NCBI GenBank assembly: GCA_019309485.1
Contig: JAFDGC010000006.1
Coordinates: 1-64,000, forward strand
Length of the DNA stretch: 64,000 bases
Direction of reading: 5' to 3'
Source: Deltaproteobacteria bacterium
Lineage (GTDB): Bacteria; Desulfobacterota; Desulfobacteria; Desulfobacterales; UBA2156
Position numbers and translations under genes: made by a program
Notes under the pieces: model-generated
What the model saw: the letters and a program-made list of their open reading frames with translations, nothing else
The model's database searches: none
What the model was told of the DNA's origin: nothing
Shown: positions 1-8,553 of the stretch, one piece after another
How positions within the stretch are numbered: position 1 is the stretch's first letter
Layout: every line of letters starts with the position of its first letter

Positions 1-111
1 GGGGTGCGCACCGCGCTGACAATGACTGCTTCCCGCATACCGTTTTCCCCTTTGATGGTCTGTTTGGTTTCTTTAGTTTCTTTGGCTTTTCACTTAAAAC
101 GTAACACCTCC

Positions 112-255
112 AAGAAACTTCAACGTGTTGTTTTCGATACCGATCACGATTTCGATACCGATACCGGTTTTGATAAAATCTGTATTTCTAATGTTCTTGA
201 TCCCTTGCCCCCTCGAACCCTTGACCCCTCGAACCCTTTTTCCCCTTCACGGCCC
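112..255 (+). repeat. Dispersed GATACC-type intergenic repeat, copy 1
   Basis: This stretch lies beyond the 3' end of icmF and holds no convincing gene. It has short GATACCGATACC-like tandem units (about 135-175) followed by a C-rich segment containing CCCTCGAACCC twice. The whole unit is closely repeated, in the same orientation, at 30787-30912 between leuD and leuC. A shorter tandem core of the same kind lies at 5465-5521. Bases 1-111 are T-rich with no recognisable signal. Confidence 0.75.
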
Positions 256-262
256 CTGGATT

Positions 263-3200
263 CTACATGTTCCGCCGGTACTTCCCGCCCACATCGTACA
301 GGGCCTGAGTGATCTGTCCCAGAGTGCAGTACCGGACCGTGTTCATGAGTTCCGCAAAGATGTTCCTTCCTTCCAGGGCAGCCTCCTGCAACCGCTTGAG
401 GGCGCCGGGGGATTCGGCCTCGTGCCGCTTCCGGAAGTCTTCCAGACGCTGGAGCTGGGATTGTTTTTCCGCCTCCGTGGCCCGGGAAAGCTCTACGTTT
501 TCGCTGAGCTGGTCCGGGTCGGCGTCCGGATCCCGGAAGGTGTTGACCCCGATAATGGGCAACTCCCCTGTATGCTTCAATTTCTCGTAGTACAGGGATT
601 CCTCCTGGATCTTGCTTCGCTGATACCCGGTCTCCATGGCACCCAGGACCCCGCCCCGCTCCGAGATCCGGTCGAACTCGGAAAGGACCGCCTCTTCCAC
701 CAGGCGGGTCAGTTCTTCGACGATGAAGCTCCCCTGATTCATGTTTTCGTTTTTGGCAAGCCCCCATTCCCGGTTGATGATCATCTGGATGGCCAACGCC
801 CGGCGCACCGACTCCCGGCTTGGAGTGGTGATGGCTTCGTCGAAGGCGTTGGTATGGAGGCTGTTGCAGTTGTCGTAGATGGCACACAAGGCCTGGAGCG
901 TAGTCCGGATATCGTTGAACTGGATCTCTTGGGCATGCAGGCTACGCCCCGAAGTCTGGATATGGTATTTAAGCATCTGGGAGCGATCCGACCCATTGTA
1001 CTTGTGCTTCATGGCGATGGCCCAGATCCGCCGGGCCACCCGGCCGATGACCGTGTACTCGGCTTCCATGCCGTTGGAAAAGAAGAAGGACAAATTGGGG
1101 GCGAAGGCGTCCACGGCCATTCCCCGGGAAAGGTAATACTCCACATAGGTGAACCCGTTGGCCAGGGTAAGGGCGAGCTGAGAGATGGGGTTGGCCCCGG
1201 CTTCGGCGATATGATATCCGGAGATGGAAACGGAATAAAAATTCCGGACCCCGTTTTCGATGAAATACTCCTGGATATCCCCCATCATCTTGAGGGCGAA
1301 CTCGATGGAAAAAATGCAAGTGTTCTGCCCCTGGTCTTCCTTGAGAATATCCGCCTGCACGGTTCCCCGGACATTGGAAAGGACTCTGCGGCGGATGGCA
1401 TCCTGTTCTGCCGGGGTGGGTGGGCGGTTTTTTTCGGCGGTGAATTTTTCCACCTGCTGGTCGACGGCCGTATTCAAAAACATGGCCAGCATCATGGGAG
1501 CCGGGCCGTTGATGGTCATGGAGACGGAGGTGTTGGGGGCGCTCAAGTCAAATCCCGAATACAGGACCTTCACGTCGTCCAGGGTGCAGATGGAAACCCC
1601 CGATGTCCCCACCTTCCCGTAGATGTCGGGCCGGGTGTCCGGGTCGAATCCGTAAAGGGTCACCGAGTCGAAGGCCGTGGACAGCCGCTTGGCCTCGTAT
1701 GCCGCCGACAGGAGCTTGAAGCGGCGGTTGGTGCGGGCCGGGTCCCCTTCCCCGGCGAACATCCGGGTGGGCTCTTCGTCGGTCCGCTTCAACGGAAAAA
1801 CACCGGCGGTGAAGGGGAAACGCCCGGGGACGTTTTCCTCCCGAAGCCACCGGTAAATCTCCCCGGGATCTTTGAACCTGGGGAGGCAGATTTTGGGAAT
1901 TTTCTGGTGGCTCAAGGAAAGGGTGTACAGGGGGACCCGGATCTCCTTATCCCGGACGCCGTACACCAGCGCCTCTTTTTGATAGGTTTCCCGGATGGCG
2001 TCCCAGTCCGAAAGGAGGTCCCGAGTCTCTTCCTTGAGCTGTTTTTCGGCCCGTGCGGTTTCTTCTTTCAATCGGGCGATCAGCGCGGCGGTGTCGGCGT
2101 CGGCGATGGATTTTTCCAGGGATTCGATGGTTTTTTTCAGATGCCATTGGGTCCGGATCGCTTCGGCCTGTACCCGTGTCTCTTCATGGTAGGTGCGCAC
2201 CGTATCGGCGATTTCGCTGAGATAACGGATGCGGTCGGGGGGAATGATGATGGTTTTGGAAGACGACGTCTTTCCCAAAGGCCGGGGAAGGCGGGATTCG
2301 AACCGGACGCCCGTGCGGCCGGCGAGACCGTCGAGAACGGAGTGATACAAGGCGGTGACGCCGTCGTCATTGAACTTGGATGCGATGGTGCCGAAAACCG
2401 GCATCTCCTCCAGGGGCGTGTCCCAGGCCTTCCGGTTGCGCTGGACCTGCTTCCGGACATCCCGGACCGCGTCCTCTCCGCCCCTTTTTTCGAACTTGTT
2501 CACCGCCACCAGGTCGGCGAAGTCGAGCATGTCGATCTTTTCCAGTTGCGTGGCCGCCCCGAATTCCGCCGTCATGACGTAAAGGGACAGATCCACCAGG
2601 TCCACAATGCTGGAATCCCCCTGCCCGATGCCCGCCGTCTCCACGATCACCAGGTCATATCCCGCCGCCTTCACCGCATCGATGACGTCGGGGAGGGCTT
2701 CGGGTATCTCGGTGTGGGACAGCCGTGTGGCCAGACTGCGCATATACACCCGGGGGTTGCCGATGGCGTTCATGCGGATCCGGTCTCCCAGGAGCGCCCC
2801 GCCGGTCTTGCGCCGGCTGGGATCGCAGCTGATGATGGCCACCGTGACCTCGGGCAGATCGAAAAGGAGCCTCAGGATCAACTCATCGGTCAGGGACGAC
2901 TTGCCGGCGCCCCCGGTCCCCGTGATCCCCAACACGGGGACCCTGCGGTCACCGGTTTGTTCTTTCATCCTTTTTCTCAATTCCACCAGGGAATCGTCTT
3001 TTTCGGCGACGGCCTTTTCCATTCTGGAAATCAGGTTCGCCGTGGCCCCCTTGTTCTCCGTGGAAAGCCGGTCAAAATCAAAGGCCCCCGCTTTGACCGT
3101 GGAAAAATCGATTTTTTCCACCAGGTGGTTGATGATCCCCTGGAGTCCCCATCTGGCACCGTCTTCCGGATGATAGATCTTGGCGACACCGTAGGATTCC

Positions 3201-3541
3201 AGTTCCTTGATTTCATGGGGGACGATGACGCCGCCGCCGCCGCCGAAGATCCGGATATGGGAGGCGTTTTTTTTCCTGAGAAGATCGATCATGTATTTGA
3301 AAAACTCGATGTGCCCCCCCTGATAGCTGGAAACCCCGATTCCCTGGGCGTCTTCTTCGATGGCGGCGTTCACGATTTCTTCCACGGAGCGATTGTGCCC
3401 TAGATGGATGACTTCCACGCCCGTGTCCTGGAGAATCCGGCGCATGATGTTGATGGATGCGTCGTGCCCGTCGAAAAGGGATGTGGCGGTGACCACCCGC
3501 ACGAAATGCCGGGGTTTGTACGGCTCGGGTTCCCGATTCAT
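263..3541 (-). CDS. icmF: Fused B12-dependent acyl-CoA mutase with G-protein chaperone domain (IcmF family)
   Basis: This 1092-residue protein has the full IcmF order. An N-terminal cobalamin-binding domain has the DGHD motif with the lower-ligand His26 and a following SSYQGGH loop. A central MeaB/ArgK-like GTPase has the P-loop GTGGAGKSS near residue 210 and a guanine-specificity NKFE. The C-terminal TIM-barrel mutase domain has the conserved stretch YGKVGTSG and ends in the usual [13 protein letters not shown]. Family members interconvert isobutyryl- and n-butyryl-CoA or related branched acyl-CoAs, and the GTPase part loads and protects the cofactor. Length is typical for the family. The ATG follows a strong AAGGAGGAGG Shine-Dalgarno. 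It is followed upstream by a TetR gene in the same direction, which suggests a role in branched acyl-CoA breakdown. The exact substrate cannot be told from this sequence. Confidence 0.93.
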   Translation of the reverse strand: MNREPEPYKPRHFVRVVTATSLFDGHDASINIMRRILQDTGVEVIHLGHNRSVEEIVNAAIEEDAQGIGVSSYQGGHIEFFKYMIDLLRKKNASHIRIFGGGGGVIVPHEIKELESYGVAKIYHPEDGARWGLQGIINHLVEKIDFSTVKAGAFDFDRLSTENKGATANLISRMEKAVAEKDDSLVELRKRMKEQTGDRRVPVLGITGTGGAGKSSLTDELILRLLFDLPEVTVAIISCDPSRRKTGGALLGDRIRMNAIGNPRVYMRSLATRLSHTEIPEALPDVIDAVKAAGYDLVIVETAGIGQGDSSIVDLVDLSLYVMTAEFGAATQLEKIDMLDFADLVAVNKFEKRGGEDAVRDVRKQVQRNRKAWDTPLEEMPVFGTIASKFNDDGVTALYHSVLDGLAGRTGVRFESRLPRPLGKTSSSKTIIIPPDRIRYLSEIADTVRTYHEETRVQAEAIRTQWHLKKTIESLEKSIADADTAALIARLKEETARAEKQLKEETRDLLSDWDAIRETYQKEALVYGVRDKEIRVPLYTLSLSHQKIPKICLPRFKDPGEIYRWLREENVPGRFPFTAGVFPLKRTDEEPTRMFAGEGDPARTNRRFKLLSAAYEAKRLSTAFDSVTLYGFDPDTRPDIYGKVGTSGVSICTLDDVKVLYSGFDLSAPNTSVSMTINGPAPMMLAMFLNTAVDQQVEKFTAEKNRPPTPAEQDAIRRRVLSNVRGTVQADILKEDQGQNTCIFSIEFALKMMGDIQEYFIENGVRNFYSVSISGYHIAEAGANPISQLALTLANGFTYVEYYLSRGMAVDAFAPNLSFFFSNGMEAEYTVIGRVARRIWAIAMKHKYNGSDRSQMLKYHIQTSGRSLHAQEIQFNDIRTTLQALCAIYDNCNSLHTNAFDEAITTPSRESVRRALAIQMIINREWGLAKNENMNQGSFIVEELTRLVEEAVLSEFDRISERGGVLGAMETGYQRSKIQEESLYYEKLKHTGELPIIGVNTFRDPDADPDQLSENVELSRATEAEKQSQLQRLEDFRKRHEAESPGALKRLQEAALEGRNIFAELMNTVRYCTLGQITQALYDVGGKYRRNM

Positions 3542-3598
3542 GCCTCCTCCTTCATTTCATCGGCCGTTCATTCCGTTTCCCGGTTCCTCCCGGCCCCG

Positions 3599-4270
3599 TC
3601 AAGCGGGCCGGCCCACAAGGTTCAAAATGAACCGGGTCTGGCAACGGATATATTCCTCGATATGATAATGCCGGGACAAAAACCATCGACGAAAGGTCCA
3701 CATATGCCCCAGAACCGATATGTTGTGGGCGGCGATCTCCAGGGAGCGGTCGTCCATTTTCGGGATCGCTCCCTGCTCCGCCAGCCGGGCCAGGACTTCC
3801 ACGAAGATCCCGGTGATGCGCAGTTCGTTTTCCAGGACCTTTTTCCGCCACTGGGGGGGCAGAGACCGCGTCTCCTGATAGATCAAGAGGATGAAATCGC
3901 TCATGCGGTGACACACCCAAAAATATTCCCGGAGCACCGCCGCCAGGGTCTCCTTCCCTCTGCCCGCCCGATTCATGGCTTCGGCCACCCCCCGTTCCAC
4001 TTCTTCGTGAATCGACTCGCACACCAGATATAGGACGTCTTCCTTGGACGCCACGTATTCATAAAGGGACCCGATGGAAACACCGGCGGCCCGGGCGATT
4101 TCCCGGGTGGTGGTCTTGTGAAAGCCGTTTTCGATAAAAAGCCCCACGGCAGCCTCGGCGATCTGGCGGCGGCGGCGGCGCACCAGTTCGGGATTCTTGA
4201 TCTGGGTGGGGATCCCTTCGGCGCTGTTGGAATTCTTTTTGTGGGTGGAAACCGGTCTGGATTCCGGCAT
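3599..4270 (-). CDS. TetR/AcrR-family transcriptional repressor
   Basis: A 223-residue TetR-type regulator. The N-terminal helix-turn-helix (about residues 35-80) reads with the typical TTREIARAAGVSIGSLYEYV pattern, and the C-terminal ligand domain is helical and unassigned. It lies 57 bases upstream of icmF on the same strand and is divergent from the enoyl-CoA hydratase gene. Two inverted repeats in the shared upstream region (4379-4394 and 4479-4494) match the GACCGAGCGCTCGGTC type commonly bound by TetR regulators of acyl-CoA genes. The likely role is control of its own gene, icmF and the divergent hydratase by an acyl-CoA or fatty-acid ligand. The DNA site is seen; the ligand is inferred. 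Confidence 0.88.
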   Translation of the reverse strand: MPESRPVSTHKKNSNSAEGIPTQIKNPELVRRRRRQIAEAAVGLFIENGFHKTTTREIARAAGVSIGSLYEYVASKEDVLYLVCESIHEEVERGVAEAMNRAGRGKETLAAVLREYFWVCHRMSDFILLIYQETRSLPPQWRKKVLENELRITGIFVEVLARLAEQGAIPKMDDRSLEIAAHNISVLGHMWTFRRWFLSRHYHIEEYIRCQTRFILNLVGRPA

Positions 4271-4378
4271 GGGCTCTGCCTTTCGGCCGGTGTTTCGGGC
4301 CGCCGGGACACCCGCGGCGGACCTTTTATATGGATTTTGTTGCTACAGGCCGCTTCGTGCATCCAATCGTCGATTTAC

Positions 4379-4394
4379 GACTGAGCGCTCGTTC
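4379..4394. promoter_or_regulatory. Imperfect TetR-type operator
   Basis: The site GACTGAGCGCTCGTTC differs at two positions from the perfect palindrome 100 bases further on. It sits about 110 bases ahead of the tetR start codon, a good place for autoregulation. Confidence 0.6.
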
Positions 4395-4438
4395 ATACGT
4401 ATCACCCAAATCCGCGCCTGTCAAGGCACAAAAAAGTA

Positions 4439-4467
4439 TTGACACGCCCCGGGATATCCGGTAAAGT
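4439..4467 (+). promoter_or_regulatory. Sigma70-type promoter of the enoyl-CoA hydratase gene
   Basis: A consensus -35 TTGACA (4439-4444) is followed after 17 bases by TAAAGT (4462-4467). The predicted transcription start falls about 5-8 bases before the perfect TetR palindrome, so a bound repressor would block initiation. Confidence 0.6.
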
Positions 4468-4478
4468 TCCAAAAAAAC

Positions 4479-4494
4479 GACCGAGCGCTCGGTC
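4479..4494. promoter_or_regulatory. Perfect TetR-type operator palindrome
   Basis: GACCGAGCGCTCGGTC is a perfect 16-base palindrome immediately downstream of the predicted start of transcription. Its partner with two mismatches lies at 4379-4394 near the divergent tetR gene, so one repressor could control both directions. Confidence 0.72.
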
Positions 4495-4588
4495 ATAAAA
4501 CTATCACCGGGGAGCGAGGCGTTTTGATGTACCGGCGGTTTCCGGAACGCCGCCGCATCACCCGATTTCATTACCAAAGGACATGCCC

Positions 4589-5371
4589 ATGAATCGTGAC
4601 ATCCTCCTTGTGGAAGAAAAGAATCAGGCCGCGGTGTTGACACTGAATCGGCCCGAGGTCATGAACGCCCTCAACTTTGACCTCCTTTATGCCCTGCGGC
4701 GTGCCGTCGAAGAGCTCAGGACCCGGACGGAGATCCGGGTCCTGATCATCACGGGCGCCGGGGACAAGGCCTTTTGCTCCGGGGCCGACCTGAAGGAACG
4801 GGCCACCCTTTCCCCGGAAAAGGTCCGGGAGTATATTTATACCATCCGGAACCTGTTTACCGGCATCGAGTTTTTAAACAAGCCGGTGATCGCCGCGATC
4901 AACGGGCTTGCCCTGGGGGGCGGCACCGAACTTGCCCTGGCGTCGGATATCCGCATCGCTTCTGAAAACGCCACCCTGGGACTCACCGAAACCCGGCTGG
5001 CCATCATCCCCGGGGCCGGCGGCACCCAGCGCCTTCCCCGGCTGGTGGGGAGGGGCAAAGCCAAGGAGTTGATCTTCACCGGACGGCGGGTGGGGGCCCA
5101 AGAAGCCCTGGACATCCACCTGGTGAACCAGGTCTGCAAGGCGGAGGCCCTCATGGAGGAATGCATGAAAATGGCGGCCATGATCTGTGAAACCGGCCCC
5201 ATTGCCATCGAACAGGCCAAGTACGCCATCAACTACGGCCTTGAGTCGGATATCCACACGGGATTGGCCATCGAATCCAACGCCTACTGGGTCACGATTC
5301 CCACCGAGGACCGCACCGAAGCCCTGGCCGCGTTTAAGGAGAAACGAAAACCCGACTTCAAGGGAAAATAG
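4589..5371 (+). CDS. Enoyl-CoA hydratase/isomerase (methylglutaconyl-CoA hydratase-like)
   Basis: A crotonase-fold protein of 260 residues. It has the oxyanion-hole segment FCSGADLKE, the central GLALGGGTELALASDIRIA helix, and the second catalytic region ETRLAIIPGAGGTQRLPR. The last resembles the AUH/LiuC methylglutaconyl-CoA hydratases more than the short-chain crotonases. It probably hydrates a branched or short enoyl-CoA. Two in-frame ATGs lie six bases apart; the second is preferred because AAAGGA ends seven bases before it and only one base before the first. The gene has its own promoter with a TetR operator, opposite to tetR-icmF, and is followed by an HMG-CoA-lyase-like gene. Together they fit branched-chain acyl-CoA degradation. 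The precise substrate is inference. Confidence 0.88.
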   Translation: MNRDILLVEEKNQAAVLTLNRPEVMNALNFDLLYALRRAVEELRTRTEIRVLIITGAGDKAFCSGADLKERATLSPEKVREYIYTIRNLFTGIEFLNKPVIAAINGLALGGGTELALASDIRIASENATLGLTETRLAIIPGAGGTQRLPRLVGRGKAKELIFTGRRVGAQEALDIHLVNQVCKAEALMEECMKMAAMICETGPIAIEQAKYAINYGLESDIHTGLAIESNAYWVTIPTEDRTEALAAFKEKRKPDFKGK

Positions 5372-5464
5372 ACCGGAGGTTGTGACCTAAAACAGGATAG
5401 GGTTGATTGGAGGTTCATTTCGGAAACAACGGATCGAAATCGAAAATGACCGCAGGCTTTATTG

Positions 5465-5521
5465 GTTCGATATCGATTGCGATATCGATTGGGATACCGA
5501 TACCGATACCGATTAAGATAC
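5465..5521. repeat. GATATCGAT / GATACCGATACC tandem repeat
   Basis: This is a short run of six-base-like units (GATATCGAT twice, then GATACC three times) in the 220-base gap between the hydratase and lyase genes. It matches the core of the larger repeat copies at 112-255 and 30787-30912, but without their C-rich flank. No other signal was seen in the gap except the lyase Shine-Dalgarno AAAGGAGAG. Confidence 0.65.
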
Positions 5522-5591
5522 AAAAGTGTGTATCCTTCGGTGAATGACATCGACTTAAAGGCGTTCGATACAGGAAAGGAGAGATAACATT

Positions 5592-6758
5592 ATGACCGAG
5601 TACGATCTGTGGAAGGTCTTTCCGAGGATGCCCCGGAAAGTGACCCTCGGCGACATCACCGTCCGGGACGGGTTCCAGCACGAGGAGAAATTCATTTCCA
5701 CCGCCGCCAAGATCTTTTATATTGAAGAGATGGTCTTTGCCGGTTGCCGGCACCTGGAGGTGACCAACCTGGCCAACCCGCGGATCATGCCCCAGTTCCG
5801 GGACGCCGAGGAGATCCTGGCGTACCTGCGGGGGGATGTCTTCCGGAAAAAATGTGAAAAACGGGGGATCAACGTGGATGACGTCTGTTTCACCGCGGTC
5901 ACCATTAGGGAACCGGCGGTGGACCGCGCCATCCGCCTCAGGGAAAAGGGGATCGGTCCCGATCGCCTTTTGATGATGGTCTCCACGGAAGAAGAACACC
6001 ACTATGCCAACTCCAGCACCACCCTGCCCGAGTACTGGAAGGAAGCCGAGCGCTGCATCAAAAAGTGCACCGACGCCGGAATGAAGATGTGCGGCACGGT
6101 GAGCACTATCTGGGGAAGCCCCATCGGGGGTGCCACCCGGCTGGAAGACGCCGTGGAGTTCACCAAGCGGTGGCTCTCCATCGGCGCCAGCGACATCGAG
6201 CACGCCGACCACGACGGAAGCGCCTCGGCACCGGAGGTCTATCGATATTATTCCATGATCCTGGACGAAATCCCCGACACCCGGCTCCACATCGCTCATT
6301 TCCACGAAACCAAGCGCATGGCCTCGGCCTCCGTCCTGGCCGCGCTCCAGGCCGGGATCACCCACTTCGAGGCCACCTTCGGAGGGTTGGGCGGCCAGCC
6401 GTCCAATTTTTTGGACGACTGCCCCGTGAAAGGCACCGGGGAGTACTATTATGACGATCCCCGTTACGTGGGGTTGGTGACCCTGGAAGATACCCTGGTG
6501 CAGATCGATGAAATGGGGATCGAACACGGCTTCGACGTGGACCGGGTCCTGTGGCTCGGGAAACAGATGGAAAAAACCATCGGCAGGCGGCTGCGATCCG
6601 AAGCCGTCATCAACGGCCGGACTCAAAGACAAGGGCACATGGAATACGCCCGGCCCGGCCTCAAGGAGCGAAAGGCCAAATTCGGAGAGGTACCGGGGCA
6701 AAAAATCCCGGCGGACTGGCCCGAAAAGGCGGCTTTGCCGGAACAACACCGGCCATAG
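5592..6758 (+). CDS. HMG-CoA lyase-like DRE-TIM metallolyase
   Basis: A 388-residue TIM-barrel protein of the pyruvate carboxyltransferase/HMG-CoA lyase group. The metal and substrate region VRDGFQ is near the N-terminus, and a divalent-metal HFHETKR segment lies near residue 237. The C-terminal loop reads GGLGGQPSNF where true HMG-CoA lyases have GGLGGCP, so the loop cysteine is absent. It is also about 80 residues longer than usual. It therefore probably cleaves or condenses a different acyl-CoA (citramalyl-CoA-type substrates are one possibility). A strong Shine-Dalgarno precedes the ATG. It follows the TetR-controlled enoyl-CoA hydratase and precedes a GntR regulator. A second homologue that does keep the cysteine is encoded at 29291-30202. 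Confidence 0.82.
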   Translation: MTEYDLWKVFPRMPRKVTLGDITVRDGFQHEEKFISTAAKIFYIEEMVFAGCRHLEVTNLANPRIMPQFRDAEEILAYLRGDVFRKKCEKRGINVDDVCFTAVTIREPAVDRAIRLREKGIGPDRLLMMVSTEEEHHYANSSTTLPEYWKEAERCIKKCTDAGMKMCGTVSTIWGSPIGGATRLEDAVEFTKRWLSIGASDIEHADHDGSASAPEVYRYYSMILDEIPDTRLHIAHFHETKRMASASVLAALQAGITHFEATFGGLGGQPSNFLDDCPVKGTGEYYYDDPRYVGLVTLEDTLVQIDEMGIEHGFDVDRVLWLGKQMEKTIGRRLRSEAVINGRTQRQGHMEYARPGLKERKAKFGEVPGQKIPADWPEKAALPEQHRP

Positions 6759-6827
6759 CACGACCGCTTTTTCCCGGTGACATTAAGATGTCCCGGTGAA
6801 CCGCAAACTCCACGGCAGGGTCTTCCC

Positions 6828-6859
6828 TTGACAGATTAAACGTATAAGAATATACGTTT
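6828..6859 (+). promoter_or_regulatory. Promoter with overlapping GntR-type operator
   Basis: The -35 box TTGACA (6828-6833) is followed by a perfect inverted repeat, AAACGTATA, a 4-base spacer, then TATACGTTT (6838-6859). The right arm supplies the -10 at a 17-base spacing. The downstream gene encodes a GntR/HutC regulator, so this is a likely autoregulatory site. Confidence 0.7.
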
Positions 6860-6881
6860 ACTCAAGGAGGGGAAAATATCC

Positions 6882-7643
6882 GTGAGCCGGGAAGACACGT
6901 CCATCGCATTATACTACCGCGTGGCCGAAACGGTGAAAGGCCGGATCGCCTCGAACCGGTACGCGCCCGGATCCATCCTGCCGTCGGAAAACGCCCTGGC
7001 CCTGGAATTCAATGTCAGCAACATCACCCTTCGCAAGGCCATGGCCCTGTTGGTGGAACAGGGGTGGGTCGTCCGGCGCCGGGGGATCGGCACCCTGGCC
7101 GCGGACCGCCGGGACGAGCGGATTCCCCTCAAAATCACGGGGAATTTCAGCGACTGGGTCGATTCGGCCGTGAACCAGCGCCTGGGATTGGCGGTGGAGG
7201 TGCTGGGAATCTCCATGGTCCCCTGCCCCTTTGACGTCGCACGCCTAATGAACGTGGAAAGCGGATCCCTTATATGGGAGATGCGGCGCCTCCGAAAGCA
7301 AAAAGGAAACCCCGTTTCCTTTTATATCAATTACGCCCTCCCGGAGCAGGTTCACGGCGTGACCAAAAAAGATGTGGCAAAAAGACCGTTCATCGATGTC
7401 TTCCAGGAAAAAACGGGTTTGAAAATCCACAGAATCGCCCGGCAGGTGGAAGCCGGGGTGGCCGACCTGGACACGGGCGCCCTTCTGGGGGTCAATTTCG
7501 GGGCCCCTCTTTTTTTCGTAACCCATACATACTTTTCATGTGAAAACGCTCCCCTTCTGGTTACCAAGATGATCTTCCGGGGGGATCGATATGTTTATTC
7601 CGGGGATACCTTTTTGGATCGGTCAAATCCCAAGACAGGATAA
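6882..7643 (+). CDS. GntR-family regulator, HutC/UTRA subfamily
   Basis: A 253-residue regulator with an N-terminal winged helix (residues about 10-75, with LPSENALALEFNVSNITLRK typical of GntR) and a C-terminal UTRA ligand-binding domain. Translation starts at GTG, supported by AAGGAGG eleven bases upstream. A perfect inverted repeat overlapping its promoter suggests that it represses itself. UTRA domains sense small metabolites, often sugars, amino-acid derivatives or acyl compounds. The adjacent lyase, hydratase and mutase genes make an acyl-CoA-pathway ligand plausible, but this is inference. Confidence 0.88.
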   Translation: MSREDTSIALYYRVAETVKGRIASNRYAPGSILPSENALALEFNVSNITLRKAMALLVEQGWVVRRRGIGTLAADRRDERIPLKITGNFSDWVDSAVNQRLGLAVEVLGISMVPCPFDVARLMNVESGSLIWEMRRLRKQKGNPVSFYINYALPEQVHGVTKKDVAKRPFIDVFQEKTGLKIHRIARQVEAGVADLDTGALLGVNFGAPLFFVTHTYFSCENAPLLVTKMIFRGDRYVYSGDTFLDRSNPKTG

Positions 7644-7738
7644 ATCAATGTTATGAATTTTTTACAAAATAAAACATTCTATGATATCGGTCCAGATATC
7701 ACCGGGGGTGAAGTCAAGAATCGCGTTCATTTTTGCCA

Positions 7739-7860
7739 TGTTTTTACCCTTCGGGAAAGCCGGAAGACTCCAGATCCTGCGTTGCAAAGGGTTCGCAGTA
7801 TACGACTACGGCTTCACCCTTTGCGCCTTGGCTCTGAAGCCCTCCGACTTTTGCAACGTT
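7739..7860. repeat. Long imperfect inverted repeat (dispersed palindrome type)
   Basis: An imperfect hairpin of roughly 110 bases with a perfect 9-base core, GCAAAGGGT (7784-7792) pairing with ACCCTTTGC (7816-7824). It fills the gap between the GntR gene and a small Cys-rich gene. It has the look of dispersed non-coding palindromes common in Desulfobacterota genomes, and a cousin lies near 35000-35160. Confidence 0.5.
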
Positions 7861-7872
7861 GAGGTAAATCGG

Positions 7873-8061
7873 ATGACATGGATTCACATACAGGGGATCG
7901 AAGGAAGGGTCTATCAGCCGGAAACGGATTCGGCGGCGCCCCGCAAACACGGTTGCGCCGATTGTTTTTCCTGCCAGATGTGCTGCGACAGCCGGTGCGA
8001 AACGTGCCGGGGGCAGGGAACAGAGGAAATCCCTCCTGTACCCCCGACCATTCCCGAATAA
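7873..8061 (+). CDS. Small Cys-rich protein, unknown function
   Basis: A 62-residue open frame whose second half has seven cysteines arranged as CADC, CQMCC and CETC. These could bind a metal or an iron-sulfur cluster. The ATG has GAGG eight bases upstream. The reading frame continues upstream into a repeat element, so the shorter start is chosen. No family was recognised with certainty. The gene has no close same-strand partner; next to it, convergent, lies a TauE-type permease operon. It could be a real small protein, but could also be chance coding in a short gap. Confidence 0.5.
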   Translation: MTWIHIQGIEGRVYQPETDSAAPRKHGCADCFSCQMCCDSRCETCRGQGTEEIPPVPPTIPE

Positions 8062-8094
8062 AAAGGCGGCGCTAAAAACAGATGTTGCGTCGCG

Positions 8095-8523
8095 TCAATG
8101 CCCGCCGGTCCCCAGGATGCCGCTTGCCGCCACCGCCAGGATCACGGCTTCCAGGAGCGCCAACACCGCATAGACGAAGTCCTTTTTTCTTAAAAGCGTC
8201 GGGATGATGACCAGGTAACACAGCACCGTCACCCCCGCAAGGATGGCGATGCCGATGAAGTTGATGAAATCGCCGTATTTCAGCATGGTCACCCATGCCC
8301 ATCCCGGCTCGATGCCGGTGTTGTGCAGGTATTCCGTCACATTGGTCCCCCAGTAACGGGAGATCTCATTGAGCGGGATATACGGCTTCATGATTCCGAA
8401 GGCGTAAAGAGCAAAGGTGATAAACAAAATCCCCAGGCCGACCAGCATCCCCTTTTCAAGGATCTTGGCGTAGACCAACTGTTCTTCGGAGGCTTCCAAT
8501 TGTATTTGGGACTCTTGGGCCAT
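8095..8523 (-). CDS. Three-helix membrane protein, partner of the TauE permease
   Basis: A 142-residue protein with three predicted membrane helices (about residues 25-47, 90-115 and 118-138) and a polar N-terminus. No enzymatic motif is visible. It begins about 30 bases after the TauE-type gene and is probably co-transcribed with it; such small membrane proteins often accompany TauE/SafE permeases in sulfate reducers. An ATG 21 bases further upstream is possible, but AAAGGAG lies six bases before the chosen start. It may be an accessory subunit of the exporter. This is inference from position. Confidence 0.75.
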   Translation of the reverse strand: MAQESQIQLEASEEQLVYAKILEKGMLVGLGILFITFALYAFGIMKPYIPLNEISRYWGTNVTEYLHNTGIEPGWAWVTMLKYGDFINFIGIAILAGVTVLCYLVIIPTLLRKKDFVYAVLALLEAVILAVAASGILGTGGH

Positions 8524-8553
8524 ATTTGACTCCTTTGTTTCCATCCTTTTGAT

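Noticed and set aside
125-3403. A 1092-residue open frame on the plus strand opposite icmF
   Set aside because: It is the antisense shadow of icmF. Its sequence is Pro/Gly/His-rich with no recognised domain, has no ribosome site, and the opposite strand has every IcmF motif.
5465-5521. CRISPR-like repeats in the GATACC tract
   Set aside because: Units are six to nine bases, adjacent, without unique spacers and without cas genes.
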